From Dietzia natronolimnaea (GTDB lineage Bacteria > Actinomycetota > Actinomycetes > Mycobacteriales > Mycobacteriaceae), in assembly GCF_002289575.1 (NCBI RefSeq), contig NZ_NTGA01000015.1, positions 62,001 through 126,000 of the forward strand: a stretch of DNA of 64,000 nucleotides, given 5' to 3'. Position 1 is the first letter of the stretch, and the number at the start of each line of letters is the position of its first letter. The translations under genes and the position numbers were made by a program. Positions 35,244-43,066 of the stretch are shown piece by piece. The notes under the pieces are model-generated. The model searched no databases. It was not told where the DNA came from and worked only from the letters and a program-made list of their open reading frames with translations.

Positions 35244-35269
35244 AAATCCGTCCCCGATCCAGGAGCGTT

Positions 35270-36721
35270 ATGACACCCAACAGCAGCGGCGTTCAGTTCC
35301 CCGCCGACTCATCCGGAAACCGCTCGTCCGGACGGCTGGCCAAACAGGTTGTCGCCGACGCGCTCGCCACCGTGGACCCGGCCGCGAGTGAGCGGGTCCT
35401 GAAGATCAAGGACTGGCGGAAGGGGTACATCCAACCCTTCACGGAACTGGTCAGTGTCGGCGTCGCCGACGCGGCCGCCTGGGACGGGGTCGCCCGGGCC
35501 GCCCTCGACTCACTCCAGACCAAGATGGTGGGCGTTCACGAGGTCGACGGCGAGGCCGTCGAGACCCCGATGAAGGACTACCTCGCCGTCGTCGCGCCCC
35601 GATCCACTCCGGGGACCGAGACGGTTCAGGGCACGGCGGCCCCCGCCACGGAGCTGTCCATCCCCTACCGCGGCGAGGAACTGACCGGCGCGATGCTCCG
35701 AGCCCGGCTGGACAAGTGGGTGGACGCCGGGGTGATCGAACCGAGCTGCGCGGACGCTCTCAGGGTGGTGCAGGACAACCCCGAATGGCTCTCGCTGCCG
35801 GGCCGCGCGATGCTCGTGCTCGGCCTGGGGTCCGAGATGGGGCCCGCTGCCCGGTTACTACGGTGGGGCGCCGACATCCTGGGCGTCGACCTCCCCTCCA
35901 GCCCGGTGTGGGACCGGTTCCGCCAGACGGCCGCGGAGTTCGCGGGACGGATCCACTTCCCCACCGACGAGGACGGTCGGCCGGGCGTCGACCTGCTCAC
36001 CCAGCTGCCGGAGCTCGCCGCATGGGCCCGGGCGGCCGCACCGGCCCCGCTCACGGTGGGCAGCTACTTCTACGCGGACGGCGGCACCCACGTCCAGCTC
36101 TCCTCCGCGGCCGACGCCCTGGTCGTCGACCTCCTGCAGGACGGGGCCGCTGATGCCCTGGCCTACCTGGCCACCCCCATGGACACCTTCGTGGTGCCCG
36201 CGGACGTCCGGCAGGCCTCGGACGCGGCGCTGAGGGCCCGCAAGATCACGGACATCAAGAGGATCGTCGGCACCCTGACCGGCCAGAAGGTCTTCCACCG
36301 CAACTACGAGAAGGGCAGCGGTCCCGCGGTACACGACGCCCTGGTCCCCCAGCAGGGCCCCAATTACACGCTGGCCAAACGGGTGCAGCGGTGGCGCGCC
36401 ACCACCGCGTTCGCGGACGGGCACACCGTCTCGATCAACGTGGCCCCCGCCACCGACACCCGGTCGGTCACCAAGAACAAGATCCTCGCGGCGACCTACA
36501 AGGGGGCGCACGCGTTCGGCATCGAGATCTTCGAACCGGCCACCTCGTCCGCGTTGCTCGCGGCACTGCTGGTCCACGATCTCAACGTCGGCCGGCCGGA
36601 CGTCGGGGTGCAGTGGGAGCACGAGTCGCACGGGGCCGCCTCGGGAGGCCTGTGGCGTCAGCCCTACCTGCCCCGTACCGCGCTGCCGGTGGCCGCGCTG
36701 CTCGGTACCGTCAAGAGGTAG
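35270..36721 (+). CDS. Unrecognised 483-aa protein with Rossmann-like segment
   Basis: I do not recognise this protein. Residues 179-210 read like the first beta-alpha-beta of a Rossmann fold (RAMLVLGLGSEMGPAARLL ... ADILGVDLP), which may bind a nucleotide cofactor. GSYFYADGGTH and TDIKRIVGTLTGQKV are further distinctive stretches. There is no signal peptide or membrane helix. GGAG precedes ATG 35270 (spacing 6 nt). It is followed 61 bp later by pspA on the same strand and preceded by a regulatory gap with CRP-like and other inverted repeats, so it is probably condition-regulated. An enzyme role is a guess. Confidence 0.72.
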   Translation: MTPNSSGVQFPADSSGNRSSGRLAKQVVADALATVDPAASERVLKIKDWRKGYIQPFTELVSVGVADAAAWDGVARAALDSLQTKMVGVHEVDGEAVETPMKDYLAVVAPRSTPGTETVQGTAAPATELSIPYRGEELTGAMLRARLDKWVDAGVIEPSCADALRVVQDNPEWLSLPGRAMLVLGLGSEMGPAARLLRWGADILGVDLPSSPVWDRFRQTAAEFAGRIHFPTDEDGRPGVDLLTQLPELAAWARAAAPAPLTVGSYFYADGGTHVQLSSAADALVVDLLQDGAADALAYLATPMDTFVVPADVRQASDAALRARKITDIKRIVGTLTGQKVFHRNYEKGSGPAVHDALVPQQGPNYTLAKRVQRWRATTAFADGHTVSINVAPATDTRSVTKNKILAATYKGAHAFGIEIFEPATSSALLAALLVHDLNVGRPDVGVQWEHESHGAASGGLWRQPYLPRTALPVAALLGTVKR

Positions 36722-36782
36722 GAACACGCCACGGGTCGGCCTTCCGGCCCGCGCCCACGGTGCCGACAGTTAGGACCCCGCC

Positions 36783-37730
36783 ATGCCGAACCCGTTCTCC
36801 AAGAGCTGGAACTACCTCAAGGCCTCGCTAGACAAGAAGGTCGACGACAACGCGGACCCCAAGATCCTCGTCCGCCAGGCCATGGACAACGCCCGCCAGC
36901 AACACAAGGCGGTGACCGACCAGGCGGCCTCGGTGATCGGCAACGCCAAACAGCTCGAGATCGCGATGGGCACCAAGTCCCGCCAGCTCGACGAGGTGCA
37001 GGGCCAGATCCGTCAGACCCTCCAGGTGGCCGAATCGGCCCGGGCGGAGGGGGACACGGCCCGCGCCGGCCAGTTCGACGCGCAGGCCGAGCAGCTCGCC
37101 TCGAAGATGGTCACGCTGGAACAGGACCTGGAGAACACCAAGCAGCTGCACGGGCAGGCGGTCCAGGCCGCCGAGCAGGCCAAGCAGGCGGTCAAGGAGT
37201 CCGACCAGAGACTGCGGGAGACGCTCGCGCAGGAGGACCAGCTGCTCCTCCAGGCCACGCAGGCCGAGATGCAGCACCGCACCGTCGAGTCCGTGTCCTC
37301 GCTGGAGGGCGGCGGCGGTGGCAACTCGCCGACATTCGATGAGATCCGGGCCAAGATCGAGGGCCGCTACACCACGGCGCTGGGCAAGCAGGAACTCGCG
37401 GAGGCCACGGGGGCACCGTCCACCGCGCAGCTCGACGCCGCCGCGTTCACCCGCGAGTCGGAAGGGAAGAGCAAGCTCGAGCAGATCCGGGCGTCCATGG
37501 GCCTGAACAGCGGCGGGACCGCCGTCGAGGGAGCCGGGGCGGCCGGCGCGACGGACCGTCAGCTGACCGAGGGTGCAGGGGCCGACGGTTCCGCGGGCGC
37601 CACGGACGCCGCGACGCGCGGCGAACAGACGGAACCCTCGGGACCCACCCCGCAGGACGCGGGGACCCCGGAGCCGGGCCCCTCCGATCTCTCCGGCGGG
37701 CCGACCCTCCCCCGCGACACGAGGGACTGA
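36783..37730 (+). CDS. pspA: PspA/IM30-family membrane-stress protein
   Basis: A 315-aa protein. The family start NPFSKSWNYLKASLDKKVDDNADPKILVRQAMDNARQQH is intact (amphipathic helix for membrane contact), followed by a long coiled coil to about residue 180. The C-terminal 70 residues are Gly/Thr/Pro-rich and disordered, an addition absent from E. coli PspA. The family forms scaffolds that stabilise damaged membranes. AGGA precedes ATG 36783. No PspB/C partners are in the window. Confidence 0.85.
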   Translation: MPNPFSKSWNYLKASLDKKVDDNADPKILVRQAMDNARQQHKAVTDQAASVIGNAKQLEIAMGTKSRQLDEVQGQIRQTLQVAESARAEGDTARAGQFDAQAEQLASKMVTLEQDLENTKQLHGQAVQAAEQAKQAVKESDQRLRETLAQEDQLLLQATQAEMQHRTVESVSSLEGGGGGNSPTFDEIRAKIEGRYTTALGKQELAEATGAPSTAQLDAAAFTRESEGKSKLEQIRASMGLNSGGTAVEGAGAAGATDRQLTEGAGADGSAGATDAATRGEQTEPSGPTPQDAGTPEPGPSDLSGGPTLPRDTRD

Positions 37731-37865
37731 CCCGTTCGCGCTCGTCTTCGGCAGCAATGAGTCCGGGGCGATTTCTGCTGGTCCCACGCGGCCGTGCGCG
37801 GTATTCTGGCGGTCGGCGTCGCCGTGAGCCCGTCCACGGCGTCGGCCTGATCACCAGGAGACGCC

Positions 37866-38384
37866 ATGCCCACCGCACCCACGCCCTCCGGCCGTCTCTC
37901 CGAGTCGGGAGCGGTCGTGTTCTCCCGCCGCCTGCCCCGGTCCCGTGCGGAGGCGTGGGCCGCAGTGACGGACCCGACGCGCACCGCCCGGTGGATCGGG
38001 CCGTGGTCGGGCGACCCGGCGTCCGGCACCGTCCAGCTCACCATGACCGCCGAGGAGGGTGACCCCGTCGACGGGGTCGAGGTGGTCACCTGCGACGCGC
38101 CGGGGTTCCTGGTGGTGCGGACCGGACCGGGCGGGTGGTTGCTCACCGTGAGAATCGAGGGCGACGACGACGAGGGCAGCGGCAAGGGCAGCAACGAGGC
38201 CGTCATCTCCCTGGAGCAGGACATCGCGGACGCCGAGTCCGCCGCGTCCATCGGTCCCGGGTGGGACTACTACCTGGATCGCCTGGTCGAAGCGGAGGCG
38301 GGACGGGATCCGGACGCCCTGCGCTTCGAACCCGACTACTACCCCGGCCTCGCGGAGTACTACCGGAACCTGGTGGGCGGCTGA
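37866..38384 (+). CDS. SRPBCC-family protein
   Basis: A 172-aa single-domain START-like protein: FSRRLPRSRAEAWAAVTDPTRTARWIGPWSG is the usual beta1-alpha1 region, and the last helix is GWDYYLDRLVEAEAGRD. Members are polyketide-cyclase- or AHSA1-like lipid or ligand binders of mostly unknown role. CAGGAG precedes ATG 37866. It is smaller than and not closely similar to the AHSA1 protein at 26911. Confidence 0.76.
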   Translation: MPTAPTPSGRLSESGAVVFSRRLPRSRAEAWAAVTDPTRTARWIGPWSGDPASGTVQLTMTAEEGDPVDGVEVVTCDAPGFLVVRTGPGGWLLTVRIEGDDDEGSGKGSNEAVISLEQDIADAESAASIGPGWDYYLDRLVEAEAGRDPDALRFEPDYYPGLAEYYRNLVGG

Positions 38385-38663
38385 GCGGCCTGTGCCGCCT
38401 CGCTGGGCATCACACCTCGCTCTGCTCCCTCCCATTTCTCCCACCCCCGTCTCTTCTCCCACCCCCGTCTCGACCCCACCTCCCTTGCCACCGCTGACGC
38501 CGCTGCCCCCGTAGCCCCGGCCGCTCTGACCGCCCCGGCCGCGATATGGGCATCTGTCGTGGTCAGAGCGCCGTGTCGTACCCCGTTGCTAGTGTTTCCC
38601 TATCGAACACAGGAGCGATTACTTGGCTCCCGGGATTATCTGGCTACAGGGAAGGGGAGGCGG
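38385..38663. other. 279-bp gap with pyrimidine-rich direct repeat
   Basis: The + strand is strongly pyrimidine-rich. The unit TCTCCCACCCCCGTCTC occurs twice in succession near 38437-38472, separated by two bases. No gene is seen. The promoter of the DUF222/HNH gene must lie in the second half. Confidence 0.5.
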
Positions 38664-40208
38664 ATGTCGGCAGAACACGGTTCGGGGATCGCAGCGGCCG
38701 GGCTGGCCGCCCTCGATGCTCTCCGCGCCGAGAACCGCGCTGCCGCAGCCCGCCTGCAGGCCTGTCACGATCTCCTCGCATTGTGCGAGGAGGAGCAGTT
38801 CGCCCGCGATGTCGAGGCCGGCTACTACGACCCCGATGGGCCTCCGCGTCCGCGCGACCACGCCGTGCTGGACCCCTTCGACGTCGCCTGCGCGGAACTG
38901 GTCGCCACCTACGGCGTTCATCACCACCGTGCGTCGGCGATGCTCACACTGGCCCGGGACCTCGTCATGGGGTTCCCCGGGATCGTCGAGGCCATGAGGT
39001 CCGGCCTCCTGGACGAGCGCACGGCGGGGATGCTCGTCAGACAGATGCGGACGGTCGACCCCTCCGTGCTGGACGCCGTGCACCGGCTGGTCGTGGACTG
39101 GCTGCTGGGCTCCATCGAATCCGGCGAGCGGCCCGGCCGCTCCGCGATTCTGGCCAAGACCGACAGCATCATCGCGGCCTTCGACCCGGAGGGCGTTGCC
39201 AGACGGTGCGCCGCTGCGCGGCTCGAGCGTGGAGTCAGCGTCCGTCGCGGGGCGGACGGGATGTCAGAGCTGCGCGCGCACCTCACCTCGACCGAGGCCA
39301 GCGCGGTCCACGACGCGCTCCAGCACACTGCCGGACAGCGGCTCGAGCAGGAGAAGCAGGCCCGGATCGACGCCGTCCGCAACGGCACCGGGCCGGCGTA
39401 CGACCCGCACGCTCGCTCACGCCAACAACACCGCGCGGACGCCCTCGTCGACGCGATCCTCGGCACCGGAGACTGTTCTGACGCCGGAGACTCGGGCCGC
39501 TTCGCACCCGCATCCGCCCCGCAGATCAGACCGGTCATCACCATCCTGGCCCCTCGCGGTCCGGGCGAGGAGCCGGAGGTGTACGTCCCGCGAGGCGGGC
39601 CCGCGTCGATCGACGCGCTGATCGCTCTGCTCGCCCGCAGCGTCGGAGCCCATATCTCCCTTCCCGATCCCGAAGCCGGGTCCGCGGACTCGATCGACGG
39701 TGCGCGCCGCTACCGGATCAGCGCCGAGCTGGCCCGCCGGATCCGGTTACGCGACGGCACCTGCCGCCACCCCGGATGTTCGGTCCCCGCCGAGGACTGC
39801 GACGTGGACCATGTCGTGCCCTTCGACCACTCGGACCCGGAAGCCGGCGGTCAGACCATCGAGGCCAACCTCATGTGCCTCTGCCGGCGGCACCACAGGT
39901 TCAAGACCTTCCACACCTGGTATTACCAACTACTGCGGGACGGAACGCTGACCATCGTCACGGAGAGTGGTCACACCATCACGACTCTCCCCGACGGCCC
40001 CCTGGCGAAGTGGCGGGACCTGACCCGCAACGGGTTCGCCACGCTGCCCGGCCCCGGTTCCGCGGAGCGACCCTGGCTCCGGCCCCGGCCCCTCAGCACC
40101 CACTGGTATCGACGGGCGTGCCGCATAGCCGCCCAGCGCCGCGAGAACGTCGCGGCGTCGCGGGGCGACGGGCCGGACGTCGACGACCGCGATCCCCCGC
40201 CCTTCTGA
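38664..40208 (+). CDS. DUF222 HNH endonuclease (13E12-repeat family)
   Basis: A 514-aa protein. The N-terminal DUF222 region (residues about 20-330) is of the mycobacterial 13E12 repeat family. The C-terminal HNH nuclease is complete: CRHPGCSVPAEDCDVDHVVPF, then GGQTIEANLMCLCRRHHRFKTF, with Cys pairs for zinc and the catalytic His. Such genes occur in many copies per genome in Mycobacteriales and may be selfish or DNA-processing elements; the role is not known. GGGGAGG lies 3 nt before ATG 38664. There is no transposase or flanking repeat. Confidence 0.88.
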   Translation: MSAEHGSGIAAAGLAALDALRAENRAAAARLQACHDLLALCEEEQFARDVEAGYYDPDGPPRPRDHAVLDPFDVACAELVATYGVHHHRASAMLTLARDLVMGFPGIVEAMRSGLLDERTAGMLVRQMRTVDPSVLDAVHRLVVDWLLGSIESGERPGRSAILAKTDSIIAAFDPEGVARRCAAARLERGVSVRRGADGMSELRAHLTSTEASAVHDALQHTAGQRLEQEKQARIDAVRNGTGPAYDPHARSRQQHRADALVDAILGTGDCSDAGDSGRFAPASAPQIRPVITILAPRGPGEEPEVYVPRGGPASIDALIALLARSVGAHISLPDPEAGSADSIDGARRYRISAELARRIRLRDGTCRHPGCSVPAEDCDVDHVVPFDHSDPEAGGQTIEANLMCLCRRHHRFKTFHTWYYQLLRDGTLTIVTESGHTITTLPDGPLAKWRDLTRNGFATLPGPGSAERPWLRPRPLSTHWYRRACRIAAQRRENVAASRGDGPDVDDRDPPPF

Positions 40209-40241
40209 CGCCACGGCGTGAACGCCCGCGGCCCGCCCGGG

Positions 40242-41504
40242 TCAGCGGTGCTTGAGCAGAACCGCGCGGATCCCCTCGTGGAATCCATCGCGCAGCCGAA
40301 CCCGCTGCGCCTCGGTCAGGGTGAACTCGTTGAGCATCTGACACGCGAACTGCAGCAGCGGGCGGTCCACCGCGGGCGGGAGCACTCCCCCGGAGAGCAG
40401 GTGGGCCTGATCGCGCTGCTCCTCGGTGGCGGCCTGTTCGTACCACCAGGTCGCGTACTGCTGGCCCACGTCGAACGGCGTCTGCTCACCGGACGAGGTC
40501 CACACCTCCTCCGACAGGGGGACGAACTTGGACCGCAGCGGGCGGCGATGGGGCGCCATCATCGACGGGCTCGGACGCGAGGACCCGTTGGACTGGGGGC
40601 CCGGCGTCGACGCCTCCGCCTGAGACCGGTCCGGGGACGGCGGTGGGGACTGGTCGTCCCTGGGCTCGGTTCCGGGTGCCGTGTCCACCGACTCCGACCC
40701 GACGCCCGACCGCACCCCACGCTCGGCGATCGCCGCGCAGTCCTGTGCGTCGGCCGCCTGCTCCTCCGCATCGGCAGCTCGCTCCTCGTCGGCGATCGTC
40801 AGGCGTGTCTCATCGGCCACCGAGGTCGCCGGCGCGCGGTCGGGGCGCAGATCCACCTCGACCATCCCCACCGACTCCTCACCCTCCGGCTCGCTACCGT
40901 CATCACCCGGCGTGGAGGGACGCTCGGACGAGGACCGGACCTTCGGTGGGATCGGCCCCTCGAGAACCCTGATCTGCATGGCGTCGTGAAAATCAGTGCG
41001 CGGATCCAGCACCAGCGTGGTGTCGCAGGCGTGCCGCAACGCCGAGGAGATGGAATCCCACCCGAAGCCCACCAGATGCATGCGCACCCCGGCGTCCACG
41101 GCGACCCGGACCCCGGGGATCATGTCGGCATCACCGGTGACCAGCACCATGTCCGAACACTGGCCCTTGTAGGCGGCCTGGATCATGTCCGCGACCAGGA
41201 GTGTGTCGACGGCTTTCTGGGTGCGCCGCTCGCCCCACTCGATCAGTTGACCTGCACGCAGCTGCACGCCCTCGATCACCCGGAGCGTGCGCTGGTAACG
41301 GTGCGGGCCGGAATCCGGAATCCCGTCGTACCAGTTCTGCCGTTGCACCGGCTGGTCGACGAGACCGTGGGCAACCTGATCTAAGCGGTGCACGACCGTG
41401 GCCAGGGATATCTCCAACTGACCGCGCGCACCCTCCTCCCACGAGTTGTAGAAGCTAGCCAAGAGATACGAGGTATCCACGAGGACCAGAGTCCGTTCGA
41501 GCAT
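40242..41504 (-). CDS. NYN-domain (PIN-like RNase fold) protein
   Basis: A 420-aa protein. Residues 1-165 are a NYN/LabA-type domain: VLVDTSYLL at strand 1, KAVDTLLVADMIQAAYKG and LVTGDADMIPGVRVA carry the acidic residues of PIN-like nucleases. Then comes a roughly 150-residue acidic, Ala/Ser/Pro-rich disordered linker, and a C-terminal helical domain (QYATWWYEQAATEEQRD to the end). It probably acts on RNA (inference). ATG 41504 was chosen; GTG 41513 adds three residues. Directly upstream, ATCACTA is repeated with 10-nt periodicity (41509-41515, 41519-41525). Confidence 0.78.
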   Translation of the reverse strand: MLERTLVLVDTSYLLASFYNSWEEGARGQLEISLATVVHRLDQVAHGLVDQPVQRQNWYDGIPDSGPHRYQRTLRVIEGVQLRAGQLIEWGERRTQKAVDTLLVADMIQAAYKGQCSDMVLVTGDADMIPGVRVAVDAGVRMHLVGFGWDSISSALRHACDTTLVLDPRTDFHDAMQIRVLEGPIPPKVRSSSERPSTPGDDGSEPEGEESVGMVEVDLRPDRAPATSVADETRLTIADEERAADAEEQAADAQDCAAIAERGVRSGVGSESVDTAPGTEPRDDQSPPPSPDRSQAEASTPGPQSNGSSRPSPSMMAPHRRPLRSKFVPLSEEVWTSSGEQTPFDVGQQYATWWYEQAATEEQRDQAHLLSGGVLPPAVDRPLLQFACQMLNEFTLTEAQRVRLRDGFHEGIRAVLLKHR

Positions 41505-41604
41505 GATGATCACTACCTATCACTATGTAAACGTCGGACTTCCAGCATGCCGCAGGGCGGAAGACCCCGCAGGGGCCGCCACCGATCACAGGAGGACACC
41601 CACC

Positions 41605-42465
41605 ATGTCGAGCCCCACCACCACCCCACCCGAGTTGACCGGAAAAGTCGTGCTGGTCACAGGTGCCGCCCGCGGCCAGGGCCGGGCCCACTGTGAGGCG
41701 TTCGCGGCCGTCGGATGCGACGTGATCGCCGTGGACCTGTGCCGGGATATCGAGACGGTCCCCTATCCGATGGCCGGGCCTGAGGACCTGCAGGCGACCG
41801 CCGAGGCGGTGCGGGCGCTGGGCCGGAGGTGTGTGACCGCCGAGGTCGATGTCCGCGATCTCCAAGGGATGCGCGATGCCGTTGATGCAGGGGTCGCCGA
41901 GCTGGGTGGACTCGACTTCGTGGTGGCCAACGCCGGCGTCTCACCCGAGCCCGCCGCCTCCTGGGAACGCTCCGAGGAGGAGTGGGACGCCACCTTGGAC
42001 ATCAACCTCAAGGGCACCTGGGTCACCACGACGGCCGCGATCCCCCACATCCTGGCCACCGGCCGGGGCGGGTGCGTCGTGATCATCAGTTCCATGGTCG
42101 GCCTCCGCGGCGCGCCGTTCACCTCCAGCTACACCACGTCCAAGTGGGCGGTCCGGGGGCTGGCCAAGTCGCTGGCGGGCGAGCTCGGCTTCTCGGGCGT
42201 GCGATGCAACTCCCTCCACCCCGGCAACGTCCGCACCCCCATGATCGAGAACCCGTCGATGATCGCGATGATGACCGGGGGCGAGGGCACCACGCTCGAG
42301 GACGCCGCCGAGACCTTCAGCGGGATGAACCAGTTGCCCGAACCATGGGTGGAGGCGTCGGCGATCTCGTCGATGGCCGTCTACCTCTGCAGCGCCGCGG
42401 GAGCGGGCATCACCGGCGCCTCCATTCCCATCGACCTCGGCGGCAGCGAGAAGTTCGGGCTCTGA
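41605..42465 (+). CDS. Mycofactocin-coupled SDR family oxidoreductase
   Basis: A 286-aa short-chain dehydrogenase. The cofactor loop TGAARGQGRAHCEAFAAVGC and VIAVDLCRD match the mycofactocin-associated subgroup, whose NAD is held tightly and recycled through mycofactocin. Catalytic residues: Ser in VVIISSMVGL and YTTSKWAVRGLAKSLA with Tyr and Lys. The substrate is probably an alcohol or carbonyl compound. GGAGG precedes ATG 41605. It is divergent from the NYN gene. No mycofactocin biosynthesis genes are in the window, so coupling is inferred from subgroup motifs alone. Confidence 0.82.
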   Translation: MSSPTTTPPELTGKVVLVTGAARGQGRAHCEAFAAVGCDVIAVDLCRDIETVPYPMAGPEDLQATAEAVRALGRRCVTAEVDVRDLQGMRDAVDAGVAELGGLDFVVANAGVSPEPAASWERSEEEWDATLDINLKGTWVTTTAAIPHILATGRGGCVVIISSMVGLRGAPFTSSYTTSKWAVRGLAKSLAGELGFSGVRCNSLHPGNVRTPMIENPSMIAMMTGGEGTTLEDAAETFSGMNQLPEPWVEASAISSMAVYLCSAAGAGITGASIPIDLGGSEKFGL

Positions 42466-42516
42466 CGTACCGGAACGCGCTACGACCCGGAACGCGCTAC
42501 GCCCCTGAACGCACGG

Positions 42517-42546
42517 CGGCCCGCCTCCCGGATGAGAGGCGGGCCG
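42517..42546. terminator. Terminator after the SDR gene
   Basis: A perfect 11-bp stem (42517-42527 with 42536-42546) between the SDR gene and the convergent 43-aa gene. Just before it the unit GGAACGCGCTACG occurs twice (from about 42471). Confidence 0.75.
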
Positions 42547-42596
42547 GTGCGGTGCGCCGAGGCGCTGGGCCGGGATGAGTACCCGGCGGCGTCCGA

Positions 42597-42728
42597 TCAG
42601 GCGGACGGGGTGGGCGACACCGGGCGCGGGACGCTGACGGTCGATCCGGTGGCGGTCCACACCAGGGTCCAGAAGATGTCGACGATGGGCTGGATGGCCT
42701 GCAGGAAGATGTCGTTGGCGCTGCTCAT
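42597..42728 (-). CDS. 43-aa hydrophobic peptide
   Basis: A small gene read as MSSANDIFLQAIQPIVDIFW, then TLVWTATGSTVSVPRPVSPTPSA. AAGGGG lies 8 nt before the ATG, and a terminator lies downstream. Residues 6-27 form one aromatic-rich hydrophobic helix without a cleavable signal; the tail is Ser/Pro/Thr-rich. Size and character recall the small outer-membrane porin subunits of corynebacteria (PorA/PorH), but there is no recognisable sequence match. The long promoter region upstream favours a real gene. Confidence 0.55.
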   Translation of the reverse strand: MSSANDIFLQAIQPIVDIFWTLVWTATGSTVSVPRPVSPTPSA

Positions 42729-43066
42729 GATGTGTCCCCTTGTGTGTCGTACTTCGAGCGTACTGGCGTAGCTGGCGGTCTGGTGGTCTCGTGTGCCGCC
42801 AGCCGGGCTCAAGGGACAACCTCGAACCGGCCGCGGCGCGTGACAACCCGTATGTCGTCGCGAACGCGTCCGACGTTACACAACCGTGACAAATGATGTC
42901 GCATCGTTGCGCTCCACCGCTGGCCAGAGCGTCGTACCTTTGTCCGCAACGGCGACCCCCGTGGCCCCGATCGAGCGCCCCCGCCACCGCTCTGTCACCG
43001 AGGATCGGTGTGATTCACCCGACGTAACCCTACCTACGCGACCGTAACCTACGGTACCGTAGGTTC
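42729..43066. promoter_or_regulatory. 338-bp divergent region, peptide gene / desaturase
   Basis: It carries promoters for the 43-aa peptide (minus) and the desaturase (plus). It has AT-richer patches (GACGTTACACAACCGTGACAAATGATGTC near 42871-42900) and ends in a perfect palindrome, listed separately. No other gene is seen. Confidence 0.5.
43046..43065. promoter_or_regulatory. Perfect 20-bp palindrome at the desaturase start
   Basis: AACCTACGGTACCGTAGGTT, fully self-complementary, ends one base before ATG 43067. The position fits a TetR-type operator that blocks transcription and leaves little leader; a TetR gene lies just downstream at 44475. Confidence 0.8.

Larger units (their letters stand above)
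34838..35269. promoter_or_regulatory. 432-bp divergent intergenic region, lower GC
   Basis: It separates the Ser-Leu repeat gene from the unknown gene at 35270. It is clearly richer in A and T than the neighbours (AACCTTAATAAG, GCCTAATTAGTG). It contains a CRP-like site and an inverted repeat, listed separately. No reading frame here has coding character. It could also hold a small RNA; nothing direct shows one. Confidence 0.55.

Noticed and set aside
38664-40208. DUF222/HNH gene as proof of a mobile element
   Set aside because: The family is repeated in many actinobacterial genomes, but here there is no transposase, target duplication or intron/intein structure.
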